NCBI RefSeq assembly: GCF_002264395.1
Contig: NZ_NFVA01000014.1
Span: 1 to 64,000 of the forward strand
DNA: 64,000 nt
Source of the DNA: Paenibacillus sp. VTT E-133291
GTDB taxonomy: Bacteria; Bacillota; Bacilli; Paenibacillales; Paenibacillaceae
Reading direction: 5' to 3'
Both the position numbers and the translations under genes were made by a program. A model generated the notes under the pieces. That model was not told where the DNA came from. It did no database searches and worked only from the letters and a program-made list of their open reading frames with translations. Below, piece after piece: positions 25,694 to 34,662 of this stretch. Within the stretch, counting starts at the first letter, position 1. Each line of letters begins with the position of its first letter.

Positions 25694-27310
25694 TTGAAAG
25701 CACAACCAAATGATCTTGGATGGATCGCTCAATGGGAGTCCACTCAACCGATACCAGCTAAATGGATCACTGTGGAAGCAATTCATTATTTTACTTCAAA
25801 TACATTAATCATTATTACGGATGGTCAAGCGATTTGGAATATGAATGGGCATCGTGTTCAAGTCTCTTTCGGCAATTTAATTGCTATTGAACCAAACTCA
25901 TTTATTGAAGTTTTAGAAGGAGGAAATCTGGATTTAGCAGGTTGGCAAATTCAATTTGATACCTATTCCCCGTTCATTGCAGAAGGTAAGGTGTCTAAAT
26001 TCAATTGGCATGTCCCCGTTGGAAATACCTATCAAATTATACAGTTGACGGGCGGTTTTTTGACGAGTATTAGTGATAGTTTGAATGAGAATTTGGCTAG
26101 TAGTGTCAGCGAATCGATGGTCAGAAACCAGCATCTATTATATGGATTGTTGAAACACTTATATCAAAAACAATCGGGTGATGAAGAGACGACAGAAAAA
26201 GGAATTCTTCGTTCTATTGACTATATCCAGGAACATTATAGTGAGATGATAACACGCGAGCAATTAGCACAAATTGCAGGGATAAGTCAGTGGCATTATT
26301 CTCGGAAATTTAGTGAGCAATGTGGGAAGCCTCCATTAGACTATCTGGCCAATTATAGGATCTACCGTGCGAAAGAAGAAATATTATTAACTTCAGCGAA
26401 ATCGCAAGAGATTGCTAAAAAGGTTGGTTTTGAAGATGTGCACTATTTTAGTCGTCGCTTCAAACACTTTGCAGGTGTGTCACCCAGAAATTATGCTCAA
26501 CAATTGCATCAACGATATATTTTATCGATTTCACCACTCTGTGCTGAAGTTCTAATCGAATTAGGGATAATACCGCATGCTGTAATGGTAACACCGTTAC
26601 TAGTACCTCAACATCAACGAGAACTATTTAAAAAGCATCACGTTAAACTGTTGGAAGTGCCCCAATATGATACGAATATAGAGTTGATTCAACAAGAGCA
26701 GCCAGAATTAATCATTGGACATTTTTTAACAGAAGATATTAAGAAGAAAATGCGCACAATCGCTCCAATCATAACAGGTCTAACTATGGATATAGATATT
26801 CTCCTTAGTCAATTGGCCGCTTTATTTCAGATGAAGGAAGAAGCGGAAAAACTCCAAACTCAAATGGAAAATGAGATAAACGAAGCACGGCAACAATTAC
26901 AGCCCATCGTTCAATCCGGTGCTACAGTAATGGTGTTACGAGTAGAAGCTTTCGGATATCGATATTTAGGAGGGAACTCAAGCGGAGTCTCTCAATTACT
27001 CTACACGAAGTTGGAACTATCACTTCCAGAGTTTTTAAAGACAGGCGAGGCATGGTTTAATCCTTGTTCGATAGAGCAATTGTATAGGGCTAATCCTGAC
27101 TATCTTTTCGTAGAGAAACGTGTGATGGAGAATTTTAGTGCTGAAGAAAATATGGATAAACTTATGGAAAGCGAACCGTGGAGAAATTTAAAAGCAGTCA
27201 AAAATAATCACGTTTCCTATATTGATACAAGTCTTTGGGTAGATGGTTGTGGAGTCAATGGGCAGAAGATTATAATTGATCAAATTGTTAGTAACTTAAT
27301 AAGCCATTAA
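25694..27310 (+). CDS. AraC-family regulator fused to a siderophore-binding-protein domain (Btr-like)
   Basis: 538 residues; TTG start behind GGGGGAGAG. Residues 1-160 form a cupin-like sensor. Residues about 170-275 are an AraC double helix-turn-helix (REQLAQIAGISQWHYSRKFSEQ; KVGFEDVHYFSRRFKHFAGVSPRNY, regions only). Residues about 278-538 are a TroA/FepB-type periplasmic-binding fold. This order matches Btr (YbbB) of Bacillus subtilis, the bacillibactin-sensing activator of feuABC. Its binding domain is clearly related to the lipoprotein encoded next (shared VLRVEaxxYRYLG and LKAVKNN). Expected to bind a ferric siderophore in the cytoplasm and activate the downstream uptake genes. Confidence 0.88.
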   Translation: MKAQPNDLGWIAQWESTQPIPAKWITVEAIHYFTSNTLIIITDGQAIWNMNGHRVQVSFGNLIAIEPNSFIEVLEGGNLDLAGWQIQFDTYSPFIAEGKVSKFNWHVPVGNTYQIIQLTGGFLTSISDSLNENLASSVSESMVRNQHLLYGLLKHLYQKQSGDEETTEKGILRSIDYIQEHYSEMITREQLAQIAGISQWHYSRKFSEQCGKPPLDYLANYRIYRAKEEILLTSAKSQEIAKKVGFEDVHYFSRRFKHFAGVSPRNYAQQLHQRYILSISPLCAEVLIELGIIPHAVMVTPLLVPQHQRELFKKHHVKLLEVPQYDTNIELIQQEQPELIIGHFLTEDIKKKMRTIAPIITGLTMDIDILLSQLAALFQMKEEAEKLQTQMENEINEARQQLQPIVQSGATVMVLRVEAFGYRYLGGNSSGVSQLLYTKLELSLPEFLKTGEAWFNPCSIEQLYRANPDYLFVEKRVMENFSAEENMDKLMESEPWRNLKAVKNNHVSYIDTSLWVDGCGVNGQKIIIDQIVSNLISH

Positions 27311-27385
27311 TAGTGTAGAGCACAATAATCCAATTAAATTCGCACCATTCCCTATGGAATGATATCTTCTTATTTGATAATCTTT

Positions 27386-27404
27386 GATAATGATAATTAT
27401 TATC
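27386..27404. promoter_or_regulatory. Fur box
   Basis: GATAATGATAATTATTATC matches the classic Fur consensus at 18 of 19 positions (T for C at position 13). It lies 20 bp before the start of the siderophore-binding lipoprotein and overlaps its promoter, so the downstream operon should be repressed under iron sufficiency. Confidence 0.92.
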
Positions 27405-27424
27405 AATACAAGGGGAGAGAATAG

Positions 27425-28429
27425 ATGATGTCAAAACGTATATTTACGTTGATAGGAATAACGCTATTAGTGTTTGTCTTAACGGCATGTTCCAAATCAG
27501 CAAATAAGCCAGAAGAAGCTTCCACGGAGCAAAAAGTAAGTAATAATCAAACAAACGTAAGTGATGATAAAGAAACAAGAGTGGTAAGTGATATATTTGG
27601 GGAGGTCACCATCCCGGCTAATCCTATAAACATTCTTGTCACGAGTTCGAGTTATGCAGAGGATTTAATCGAGATGGGCATTATCCCGCAGGTGAGTGTA
27701 GTCGTTCCTGAGATTGAACCTGATTATCGGACACCCTATTTGGAACAACACGGAGTTGAACTGATCTCACAAACACAATATGAATACAACCTCGAGCAAC
27801 TGCTCAGCTTATCACCGGATATGATTATTACGCCAGGTGAAGGCTTGGATACCAAGGTGTATGATGAGTTGTCAAAAATTGCGCCGACAGTCGCTCTAAA
27901 CGCAGGTGTAGGGGTACATGATGCGGTGAAAGAGCTGGCAGTACTTTTTAATAAAGAAGCCGAAGCGGACAAGCTGTTAACTGCTCTTGATCAGAAGGCG
28001 AGTGAGGCCAAAGAAAAAATTCATCTGGCAATTGGCGATAAAACCGTACTCGTGCTTAGAGTAGAACCTAGCCGGTACCGTTATTTAGGTCCAAAAGCAG
28101 ATGACGATGTTAGTGAATTCTTTTATAAAACGCTCGGGCTGAATAGTCCTGAAGTTACTAAAGATTCCGATGTATGGTTCACACAGTTTTCATTAGAGAT
28201 TTTACCGGACATCAAACCGGATTATATTTTCCTAGAAACAAGAAGTATGGTGGATCTTGATAGCTCAGAATCATTAGCAGAATTAGAAAAGAATCCGCTG
28301 TGGAAAAGCCTGAAAGCCGTCAAAAATAATGATGTCTTCCCAATACGTACCAATGATTATATTCAAGCCAAAGGTCCAATTGGAACAAGTAAGCTTATTG
28401 ACTATATCGTAGAAAAGTTGGTGCCTTAA
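27425..28429 (+). CDS. Iron-siderophore ABC transporter substrate-binding lipoprotein
   Basis: 334 residues. Lipobox with cysteine at residue 22 (VFVLTAC), then an acidic linker and a FhuD/FepB-type binding fold (VVSDIFGEVTIPANP, PDMIITPGEG, VWFTQFSLEILPDIKPDYIFLE, regions only). AGGGGAG lies 7 nt before the ATG, and a Fur box overlaps the promoter. Expected on the outer membrane face, presenting ferric siderophore to a permease. No FecCD permease or ATPase gene is present within the window, so it must use a transporter encoded elsewhere, such as a Feu-type permease. The 3' end abuts the flavoprotein gene without a gap. Confidence 0.9.
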   Translation: MMSKRIFTLIGITLLVFVLTACSKSANKPEEASTEQKVSNNQTNVSDDKETRVVSDIFGEVTIPANPINILVTSSSYAEDLIEMGIIPQVSVVVPEIEPDYRTPYLEQHGVELISQTQYEYNLEQLLSLSPDMIITPGEGLDTKVYDELSKIAPTVALNAGVGVHDAVKELAVLFNKEAEADKLLTALDQKASEAKEKIHLAIGDKTVLVLRVEPSRYRYLGPKADDDVSEFFYKTLGLNSPEVTKDSDVWFTQFSLEILPDIKPDYIFLETRSMVDLDSSESLAELEKNPLWKSLKAVKNNDVFPIRTNDYIQAKGPIGTSKLIDYIVEKLVP

Positions 28430-29485
28430 GTGAACGAAAAACAACTCGATATCTATGATATTACGATCATTGGTGGTGGCCCCGCAGGCATGTATGCAGC
28501 TTTTTATAGTGGTATGAGAGCCATGCGTACAAAACTAATTGATGCCAAAGAGGAATTAGGTGGATTCATGCGCACCTATCCTGAAAAGTTAGTGTGGGAT
28601 GTTGGCGGCGTTGATCCAATACGCTGTGAACGCTTAATAGATTCTTTAGAGAAGCAGGCTAGAACTTTTGATCCAACCCTTGTACTAGGACAGGAAATTG
28701 CTCATATGGAGCGGCAGGATGATATATTTATTCTGACATCCAAAACAGGCGGACTTCATTATACACGTACTATATTACTATGTGCTGGTCGCGGAATGAC
28801 GCAAGTTCAAAAGCTGGATATTGAAGGTGCAAACCGTTATGAATTGAATAATCTCCACTACACCGTTACAGATTTATCGAGATTTAAAGATCAACGTGTT
28901 CTTATTTCTGGCGGAGGAGATTCCGCAGTGGATTGGGCAAATGAAATTGTGAGTTTGGCGAAGCAAGTCATTGTGGTACATAGACGAAATGAGTTTACTG
29001 CACATGAGCTGCCTGTAGCCCAAATGAAAACATCCGCTACGGTCATGACACCGTATAGTATCTCTCGCTTATATGGCGTAGGTGAACGCATTGGAACTGT
29101 AGCTCTTGAACACGCTGAGACTGGTGAAATAGAACAAATTGAAGTCGATGAAGTGATCGTGAGTCATGGATTTGATCGTGATTTTGGGGATTTACTGAAC
29201 TGGGGCTTAGACAAAGAAGATTATGGTGTGTCTGTTGATCAGCGGATGCGAACCAGTATCCCCGGGATTTTCGGAGCAGGTGATTTTATTACTTATGGCA
29301 GTAAGGTTCGTTTAATTGCTGGTGCCTTTAATGATGCTGTGTTAGCAGTTAATAGTGCCAAACTTTATCTAGATCCGTCAGCTTCAGATATGGCTGGTGT
29401 TTCTTCTCATAACGCTCGTTTTTTTGAGAAAAACAAAGCCATTGGAAACGAGGCTTGTGGAAACCTCAATGTCATACAGTCCTAA
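28430..29485 (+). CDS. Ferredoxin-NADP reductase-like flavoprotein (thioredoxin reductase fold)
   Basis: 351 residues; GTG start immediately after the lipoprotein stop, so co-transcribed and Fur-regulated. FAD site ITIIGGGPAGMYAAFYSG near the N-terminus, NADPH site ISGGGDSAVDWA around residue 163, and the C-terminal FAD contact GAGDFITY. It lacks the CxxC pair of thioredoxin reductase, which fits the YumC-type ferredoxin/flavodoxin-NADP reductases. Inference: it supplies electrons for release of iron from the imported siderophore, as proposed for similar gene pairs. A direct ferric-siderophore reductase activity is possible but unproven. Confidence 0.85.
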   Translation: MNEKQLDIYDITIIGGGPAGMYAAFYSGMRAMRTKLIDAKEELGGFMRTYPEKLVWDVGGVDPIRCERLIDSLEKQARTFDPTLVLGQEIAHMERQDDIFILTSKTGGLHYTRTILLCAGRGMTQVQKLDIEGANRYELNNLHYTVTDLSRFKDQRVLISGGGDSAVDWANEIVSLAKQVIVVHRRNEFTAHELPVAQMKTSATVMTPYSISRLYGVGERIGTVALEHAETGEIEQIEVDEVIVSHGFDRDFGDLLNWGLDKEDYGVSVDQRMRTSIPGIFGAGDFITYGSKVRLIAGAFNDAVLAVNSAKLYLDPSASDMAGVSSHNARFFEKNKAIGNEACGNLNVIQS

Positions 29486-29511
29486 TAGGAGTTGAAAATG
29501 AATACATCCCA

Positions 29512-29542
29512 AAAGACGACGTTCGAGTCGTCTTTTTTTACG
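29512..29542 (+). terminator. Intrinsic terminator
   Basis: Stem AAAGACGAC (29512-29520) / GTCGTCTTT (29527-29535), followed by TTTT. It ends the siderophore operon. Confidence 0.85.
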
Positions 29543-29591
29543 TCTATCCTGCAGGAGTTGGTCATGAGGGTTTTGGAAGCCGAAAGCCAGT

Positions 29592-29735
29592 TTACGAATG
29601 GATAGCTGATTTTTGTGTGGTGTTACTTCTTTTAACTTTCCATAAGCAGCTCTGAATTCGCCTCAAAAGTCGCCAACTTATTTCTGCCTCTCGATATTCT
29701 CTCAGTTTCTCAATCAGATATGGATGTTCCAACAT
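29592..29735 (-). CDS. Small 47-residue ORF, function unknown
   Basis: ATG at 29735 with GGGGGAG 5 nt upstream. The product begins MLEHPYLIEKLREYREAE and is rich in Arg/Lys/Glu, forming a predicted amphipathic helix (ISWRLLRRI); the C-terminus is polar and ends IHS. No homologous family is recalled. It lies between the terminator of the iron operon and the divergent SgrR-like gene, so it may share the intergenic promoter region. Support is the ribosome site and codon continuity only. Confidence 0.45.
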   Translation of the reverse strand: MLEHPYLIEKLREYREAEISWRLLRRIQSCLWKVKRSNTTQKSAIHS

Positions 29736-29868
29736 ATGTTCTCCCCCGCTTCCTTATTTCTGTAAGACTTATTATGCGCTGTTCAAAAGGGGATAAAAAG
29801 CGTATACTTTCCACACATGATTTCCTCTTTTGAGGAATATAACCGAAAGGAGGCAGAAAAAGGTGATC

Positions 29869-31671
29869 ATGACTGAACGGTATTTTACGCTTTACGACCG
29901 CTTCGGTGGGGGGATTAGTGAGGGAATGCCCGTAGAAGCAACCTTGGAGGAGCTGGCGGAAGCGTTGTTCTGCACCACTCGGAACGCGAAGCTTATCCTG
30001 CGCAGGCTGGAGGAAGAAGGTCTGATTGATTGGATTCCGGGGCGCGGACGTGGGAATCGCTCGCGGATCGCTTTCAAGACGGACAAGGAAATTTTCCTGC
30101 TAAGCTTGATCCAGAGCTGGGCAGAAAAAGGGGATTATAAGCAAGCTTTTGAATGGCTACAATTGTTCGGTGAGGGAACGCTTGCCAAGCCCAAATTCCT
30201 TGAATGGCTAAACGGTCAATTTGGCTACCGAAAAGAGGAAGCACGTGATGGTATCTCTACGAGTGACATACTGCGCTTCCCGATTTACAGTCCCATCACG
30301 ACCTTTGACCCTGCTCAAGTAAGATTTTGCGCTGACGCACATCTGTTGCGGCAAATTTACGACCGCCTCCTCCGGTTTGATGAAGCTGCGGGCAAAATTG
30401 TTCCGAGTATCGCTCATCATTGGACGTCCAATGCAGAAGCGAGTGAGTGGACCTTCTATCTACGCAAGGGGGTGCACTTCCATAATGGGCACGAACTGAC
30501 CGCAAGAGATGTAGCCTTTACGCTGGAGCGTTTGCGCGGAGACACCAATAACCGCTGGCTGCTGCGGGGAGTAGAACGGATCGAAGCGCTAGGCCCGCGT
30601 GTAATACAAATGCATTTGAAGCAGCCAAACCGAATCTTCGACAGGTACATGTGCTCCAGCGCAGCATCCATCCTGCCTGCCAACTTGGGTGGTATGGAAG
30701 AGACGGACTTCTGGCGGCTGCCGATCGGCACCGGCCCTTTTCGGATCGTCTCGCAGTCATCGCACTGCATCGAGTTGGCTGCCCACACTGCCTATCATGA
30801 AGGAAGGCCCTATTTGGATGGTGTGGATATGATTACCATGCCGGAGGAATGTCTTCAGTCAACAATTAATATTCCCGAGGTGCTGCATCACGAGTTCGTC
30901 GAGAATCATCCGCTGGGAAACCATAACGGAGACTGGCAGACGCTAAAGCAATTATCCAATGGCTGTACGATGCTAACCTGGAATCTTCGACGGCCGGGTG
31001 CACAGCAGTCGGAGGCGTTCCGCCGGGCGGTACGCATGATTCTGAATACTGGCGACCTGGTCTCGGAACTGGGGGGTGATCGCGTGCTATCTGCCTTCGG
31101 TTTCCACCCGGAAGCGAGCCAATCCCGCTCTGTTGAACCGTTCCGTCTAGATCGTGTAAAAACTGTTCTGCGTGAATCGAATTATGACGGTTCAGTCATC
31201 CGCTTCACTGCCCATGAGAAGTTTGAGGAAGATGCTCGATGGATTGTGGAAAGACTTGAGCAGTGGAGTATTAAGGTAGATCTAAAGATCATTTCATGGG
31301 AAGATAAACCTGGTTGTGGCAGTCCACATCACGACGAAGATTTGATGATCGTAGGATTCGTCTTGGCTGAAGACGAGGTATGTGAGATTGAAGTTTATGA
31401 GCATGGGGACAGTCCTTTCCGGGCGTATTTGGACGATGAGCTTCTGAACTGGATTAACGGAAGAATTGACGATGCCTTAAGCGCCGATACGGAAACTGGC
31501 AGACGCCAGCATTTGAAGGGGATTGAGGAACATTTAAGCGACGAAGCTTCGGTCATTTTTCTCCATCATAAAGAGTTTCGAACATACTTACATCCTTCAA
31601 TCCGTGGCGTCCATTTGAATACACTTGGGTGGGTCGATTTTAAAGATATCTGGCTGGAAAAGCTGAGCTAA
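29869..31671 (+). CDS. SgrR-family regulator with solute-binding-protein domain
   Basis: About 600 residues. The N-terminal ~110 residues form a winged helix (ATLEELAEALFCTTRNAKLILRRLEEEG, region only, then IPGRGRGNRS) as in SgrR. The rest is an SBP_bac_5 oligopeptide-binding fold with ITTFDPAQV, LYDRLLRFD-like, WTFYLRKGVHFHNGHELTARDVAFTLERL and IGTGPFRIV. The start is ATG 29869 (AAGGTG close by); a GTG at 29863 with AAAGGAGG 9 nt upstream is equally good. SgrR-type proteins sense a small ligand through the binding domain and control transport or stress genes. No target transporter is adjacent and it is monocistronic. Confidence 0.88.
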   Translation: MTERYFTLYDRFGGGISEGMPVEATLEELAEALFCTTRNAKLILRRLEEEGLIDWIPGRGRGNRSRIAFKTDKEIFLLSLIQSWAEKGDYKQAFEWLQLFGEGTLAKPKFLEWLNGQFGYRKEEARDGISTSDILRFPIYSPITTFDPAQVRFCADAHLLRQIYDRLLRFDEAAGKIVPSIAHHWTSNAEASEWTFYLRKGVHFHNGHELTARDVAFTLERLRGDTNNRWLLRGVERIEALGPRVIQMHLKQPNRIFDRYMCSSAASILPANLGGMEETDFWRLPIGTGPFRIVSQSSHCIELAAHTAYHEGRPYLDGVDMITMPEECLQSTINIPEVLHHEFVENHPLGNHNGDWQTLKQLSNGCTMLTWNLRRPGAQQSEAFRRAVRMILNTGDLVSELGGDRVLSAFGFHPEASQSRSVEPFRLDRVKTVLRESNYDGSVIRFTAHEKFEEDARWIVERLEQWSIKVDLKIISWEDKPGCGSPHHDEDLMIVGFVLAEDEVCEIEVYEHGDSPFRAYLDDELLNWINGRIDDALSADTETGRRQHLKGIEEHLSDEASVIFLHHKEFRTYLHPSIRGVHLNTLGWVDFKDIWLEKLS

Positions 31672-31725
31672 GCAAGTATCCTTGAACACGTTAGACAAAA
31701 TTCAGAGAATTGACAACATGAAGAA

Positions 31726-31775
31726 GCGGCTTTCCTTGAACAGAGATTTCTGCAAAGGGGAAAGCCGCCTTTTTA
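31726..31775 (+). terminator. Intrinsic terminator
   Basis: Stem GCGGCTTTCC (31726-31735) / GGAAAGCCGC (31759-31768), followed by CTTTTTAG. It ends the SgrR-like gene. Confidence 0.85.
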
Positions 31776-31812
31776 GTATTTTACCAGTTAGGTCAGGTGA
31801 AGAGGAGGCATT

Positions 31813-32286
31813 ATGTTGCGAAAATTACTCATTATTTTGATATTAAATGTGATTAGTATTTTTGCTGTAGAAGGGATGACTTTTAAATATAGTCCTGGTG
31901 GAAGTATTTCAGGGAATGGTAACCCAGGTATCATAGCTTTGGTTGTAGGATTATTGTTGTTCACCATTTTATTATTTAATGTAGGTGCTTTAATTAGGGG
32001 GTTCAAAAGTAAGAATAAAAGTAAACTTGTCCATGTTACACTCCCTTTAACCTCCATACTTATTATAGGAATAATGATTTGGGGAGAAACATCTAAAATT
32101 CGTTCATTATCTAACAATCTCAATGGATTTACTAACCATAAAGACTCCGTGGTGTATCGTTTCGGTTGGATTAACCAATACACAAATAACCTGTTTTTTA
32201 ATGGGTACATTTTTTTCGGTGGTGTGGCACTAACGGCTTTCATCGTTTGGGTAGTGACTTCCCCACGACAACTCAAAAAATACTAG
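31813..32286 (+). CDS. Membrane protein of unknown function
   Basis: 157 residues with about four hydrophobic helices (near 4-20, 38-58, 77-92 and 129-148), a glycine-rich loop (GGSISGNGNPG) after the first, and a basic C-terminus. AGAGGAGG precedes the ATG at 31813. No catalytic motif or known family is recognisable. It is AT-rich relative to the upstream SgrR-like gene. Monocistronic. Confidence 0.6.
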   Translation: MLRKLLIILILNVISIFAVEGMTFKYSPGGSISGNGNPGIIALVVGLLLFTILLFNVGALIRGFKSKNKSKLVHVTLPLTSILIIGIMIWGETSKIRSLSNNLNGFTNHKDSVVYRFGWINQYTNNLFFNGYIFFGGVALTAFIVWVVTSPRQLKKY

Positions 32287-32466
32287 AAAGAGTAGCTAAT
32301 GAAAAAAGTTATACGAAAATTTAATATAATCGCAGAGAAATTCCACTGTATGGCGTCCAATAGATGTAGACGTTAAGAAAGTTTTAATGAGGTTCATTAT
32401 GTTCCTTTGTTGCAGCCGATCCGTTATGCACAATGTATGAAATGAGAGACTATAACCGTTTTAAGG

Positions 32467-33072
32467 ATGGTGGATGAGTTGGGTTTCAAAATACGTAAAA
32501 CCACGGTGCAGTCCGTCTGGATGATGTGGGAAAAAGCTTTTGCGTTGCTTTCACATTTTCGTGGAGCGCATAAGTCGCACTTTGGTATATGTACCGTGAT
32601 GTTAAAAAAGCACCGGGGACAGCCTATTATATGCCAAGACGCCACGGTCATCAACCAGGGCGAGTGGGTGGGAGAGCTCCACCTCGATAATGGAAGTATC
32701 CTGAAGTTGATCCAGTCCGAAGGATCGGATCGTGCTGCACTCCAAACGGCTCGCATGCTGCGTAAATCAATGCAGCAAATCAATGAAGCCTTCGAATCGC
32801 AGTCCGAGTTCAGGCAGGTCAAGGCTTTATTAGGTATTACACTGCTCCATCGGGGATTAACACATGGTCTTGGTTTTGAACAGCAAAATATAAAGTCCGG
32901 TGTTTTTGAACGCATCACCACCATTTATCTTCGATTGCTGCTGTCTGCCATGCATCCGGAAGGCAGACAAAGAATCAGTCGGCGAACCGAACAACTGGTC
33001 CCGATGTTACTGATTCATTCACGGGCCTCACTGAAGAATCGGTTCTCACCCGGACAGAACTATTCTGGATAA
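32467..33072 (+). CDS. YkoP-like protein upstream of polysaccharide deacetylase
   Basis: 201 residues, soluble. It contains GQPIICQDATVINQGEWVGELHLDNGSIL and a central helical part (ALQTARMLRKSMQQINEAF), then LLGITLLHRGLTHGLGFE. These are features I associate with the YkoP family, which is commonly encoded beside NodB-type deacetylases and envelope enzymes. Biochemical function unknown. The start is uncertain: ATG 32467 has only a weak site. It is followed 30 bp later by the deacetylase, so a common operon is likely. Family call rests on memory of the motif and the neighbour. Confidence 0.65.
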   Translation: MVDELGFKIRKTTVQSVWMMWEKAFALLSHFRGAHKSHFGICTVMLKKHRGQPIICQDATVINQGEWVGELHLDNGSILKLIQSEGSDRAALQTARMLRKSMQQINEAFESQSEFRQVKALLGITLLHRGLTHGLGFEQQNIKSGVFERITTIYLRLLLSAMHPEGRQRISRRTEQLVPMLLIHSRASLKNRFSPGQNYSG

Positions 33073-33102
33073 GTCTTAAGCTTGTAATATGGAGGTGTAA
33101 TT

Positions 33103-33801
33103 ATTCTTACATATCTTATAGGAGGAATACTATGTACTGCCACCCTTTACATGTTTATTCCGAGTTTGATTACGCGAGTGAGCGGCTTTGGTGTCTTTCG
33201 CAAAGGAACGGTAAAGAAACAGGTGGCATTCACTTTTGACGATGGACCACATCCGGAATATACGCCGGAATTACTGGATTTATTGAAGTTACATCAAGTG
33301 AAAGCCACTTTTTTCGTGCTTGGATCGCGAGCGGAGCAGTATCCAGACCTGATCAGAAGAATGAATCGGGAAGGCCATCAGATTGGCATCCATAATTATT
33401 GTCATACCTCTAACTGGCTGATGCTGCCCCGTACGATTAGGCGAGAACATCTGGACCGCTCCGCTGATATTATAGAGTCTATTGTCGGAACCAGGCCCAC
33501 TCATTACCGTCCACCTTGGGGATTAATCAATCTATTTGATTTCTTTCGATACAAGCAGTATCGAATTGTTCTATGGTCGCTGAAGGCAGGCGACTGGAAC
33601 ACCAGGGTCTGTCAAACCCGGATGCAGGCCATTCTTTTAGATGGAATCACCGATGGCTCCGTTGTCTTACTTCACGACAGCGGTGAGACTGTGGGCGCGG
33701 ACCGGCATGCTCCTTATTTTATGCTGCAAGCTTTAGAGGAAGTGCTAAATCAACTGCAGGCAAGAAACCTGCAATTTGTTCGTCTTGATGAAATGTCTTG
33801 A
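33103..33801 (+). CDS. Membrane-anchored NodB-type polysaccharide deacetylase
   Basis: NodB/CE4 domain with motif 1 TFDDGPHPEYT, metal-binding motif 2 as HNYCH, motif 3 YRPPWG and motif 5 LLHDSG. It should de-N-acetylate GlcNAc or MurNAc residues in a cell-wall or exported polymer. An ATG exists at 33151, but the reading frame is open back to 33088 and encodes a hydrophobic helix (ILTYLIGGILCTATLYMFIPSLI, region only) expected as the membrane anchor of this subfamily. GGAGG at 33091-33095 is ideally placed for an ATT start at 33103. No ATG/GTG/TTG exists between the in-frame stop at 33085 and 33151. The canonical reading would be 216 residues. Confidence 0.82.
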   Translation: MLTYLIGGILCTATLYMFIPSLITRVSGFGVFRKGTVKKQVAFTFDDGPHPEYTPELLDLLKLHQVKATFFVLGSRAEQYPDLIRRMNREGHQIGIHNYCHTSNWLMLPRTIRREHLDRSADIIESIVGTRPTHYRPPWGLINLFDFFRYKQYRIVLWSLKAGDWNTRVCQTRMQAILLDGITDGSVVLLHDSGETVGADRHAPYFMLQALEEVLNQLQARNLQFVRLDEMS

Positions 33802-33822
33802 CGCATTCCAGTATTTTTACTG

Positions 33823-34662
33823 TTATGACTTAAATTGTTTGCGGAAGCAGAGCGGCGAGATACCCATCATTAATTTGAAGGTCCGTCCAAAATGGGAGAT
33901 GTTATCAAACCCAACCATACCTGCAATTTCAGTAACATTAAAAGAAGAGCCAACGAGCAAATCACGCGCTTCTTTAATGCGGATGTTATTAATATATTCA
34001 ATAAAACTGAAGCCGGTGGCCTCTTTAAAAGTTCGGCATAGGTAGGAAGAGCTTATGTCGAACTGCCGTGAAATCTCACAGAGCTTAAGCGGTTCCATAT
34101 AATGTTGATTTACATAATTAACGATGTCCAGGACTTTCTTGTGTGTGCGATTGGATTCCAACATTGGAGCTACACGGCTGTCAAATAGTTTACGATTAAG
34201 ATAGAGAAGCAACTCCACCAATATTATTTGTTGGTACTGTTCATATCCACGATCTTGCTTCTTTCCCTCCTGGATCATCTTCTGAAAAAGCTGTTCGATG
34301 AAATACTGATCCTTCCCGGTCATCTTCAAAGCGCGGTAATCACTTTTGAACAATTCGAGCAGTTCCTCACATTGACCGCCAGTGCAGAAATGCTGCAGGA
34401 ATTCTTTTTTAAACAGCAGTGTAACCCGTTCATACATATTGCATCCAGAATTGACCAGTTTGTGCATTTCATGAATATCCATAAATAGCAACGTACCGCC
34501 CGCAACCTGGTAGGTTCTGTCCCCTATAAAATAATAAAAATCCCCGGATATTAAATACAGAATCTCATAGGCATCATGATAGTGTCTTGAAGGCATGCTG
34601 GTGTATACCTGTTTCTTGCGGCTGATCTCAAAAAGAGTAGACTCATAAAATACCGGCTTCAT
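33823..34662 (-). CDS. AraC-family transcriptional regulator with cupin sensor
   Basis: 279 residues; an AGGAGGTGC site precedes the ATG. The N-terminal cupin barrel (HYHDAYEILYLISGDFYYFIGDRTYQV, region only) probably senses a sugar. The C-terminal ~100 residues hold two helix-turn-helix units (LKLCEISRQFDISSSYLCRTFKEATG; NVTEIAGMVGFDNISHFGRTFKLMMG, regions only). It is divergent from the GH46 chitosanase gene, so it is a candidate regulator of chitosan use, as many Paenibacillus AraC regulators flank glycosidase genes. Inference from position only. Confidence 0.88.
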   Translation of the reverse strand: MKPVFYESTLFEISRKKQVYTSMPSRHYHDAYEILYLISGDFYYFIGDRTYQVAGGTLLFMDIHEMHKLVNSGCNMYERVTLLFKKEFLQHFCTGGQCEELLELFKSDYRALKMTGKDQYFIEQLFQKMIQEGKKQDRGYEQYQQIILVELLLYLNRKLFDSRVAPMLESNRTHKKVLDIVNYVNQHYMEPLKLCEISRQFDISSSYLCRTFKEATGFSFIEYINNIRIKEARDLLVGSSFNVTEIAGMVGFDNISHFGRTFKLMMGISPLCFRKQFKS

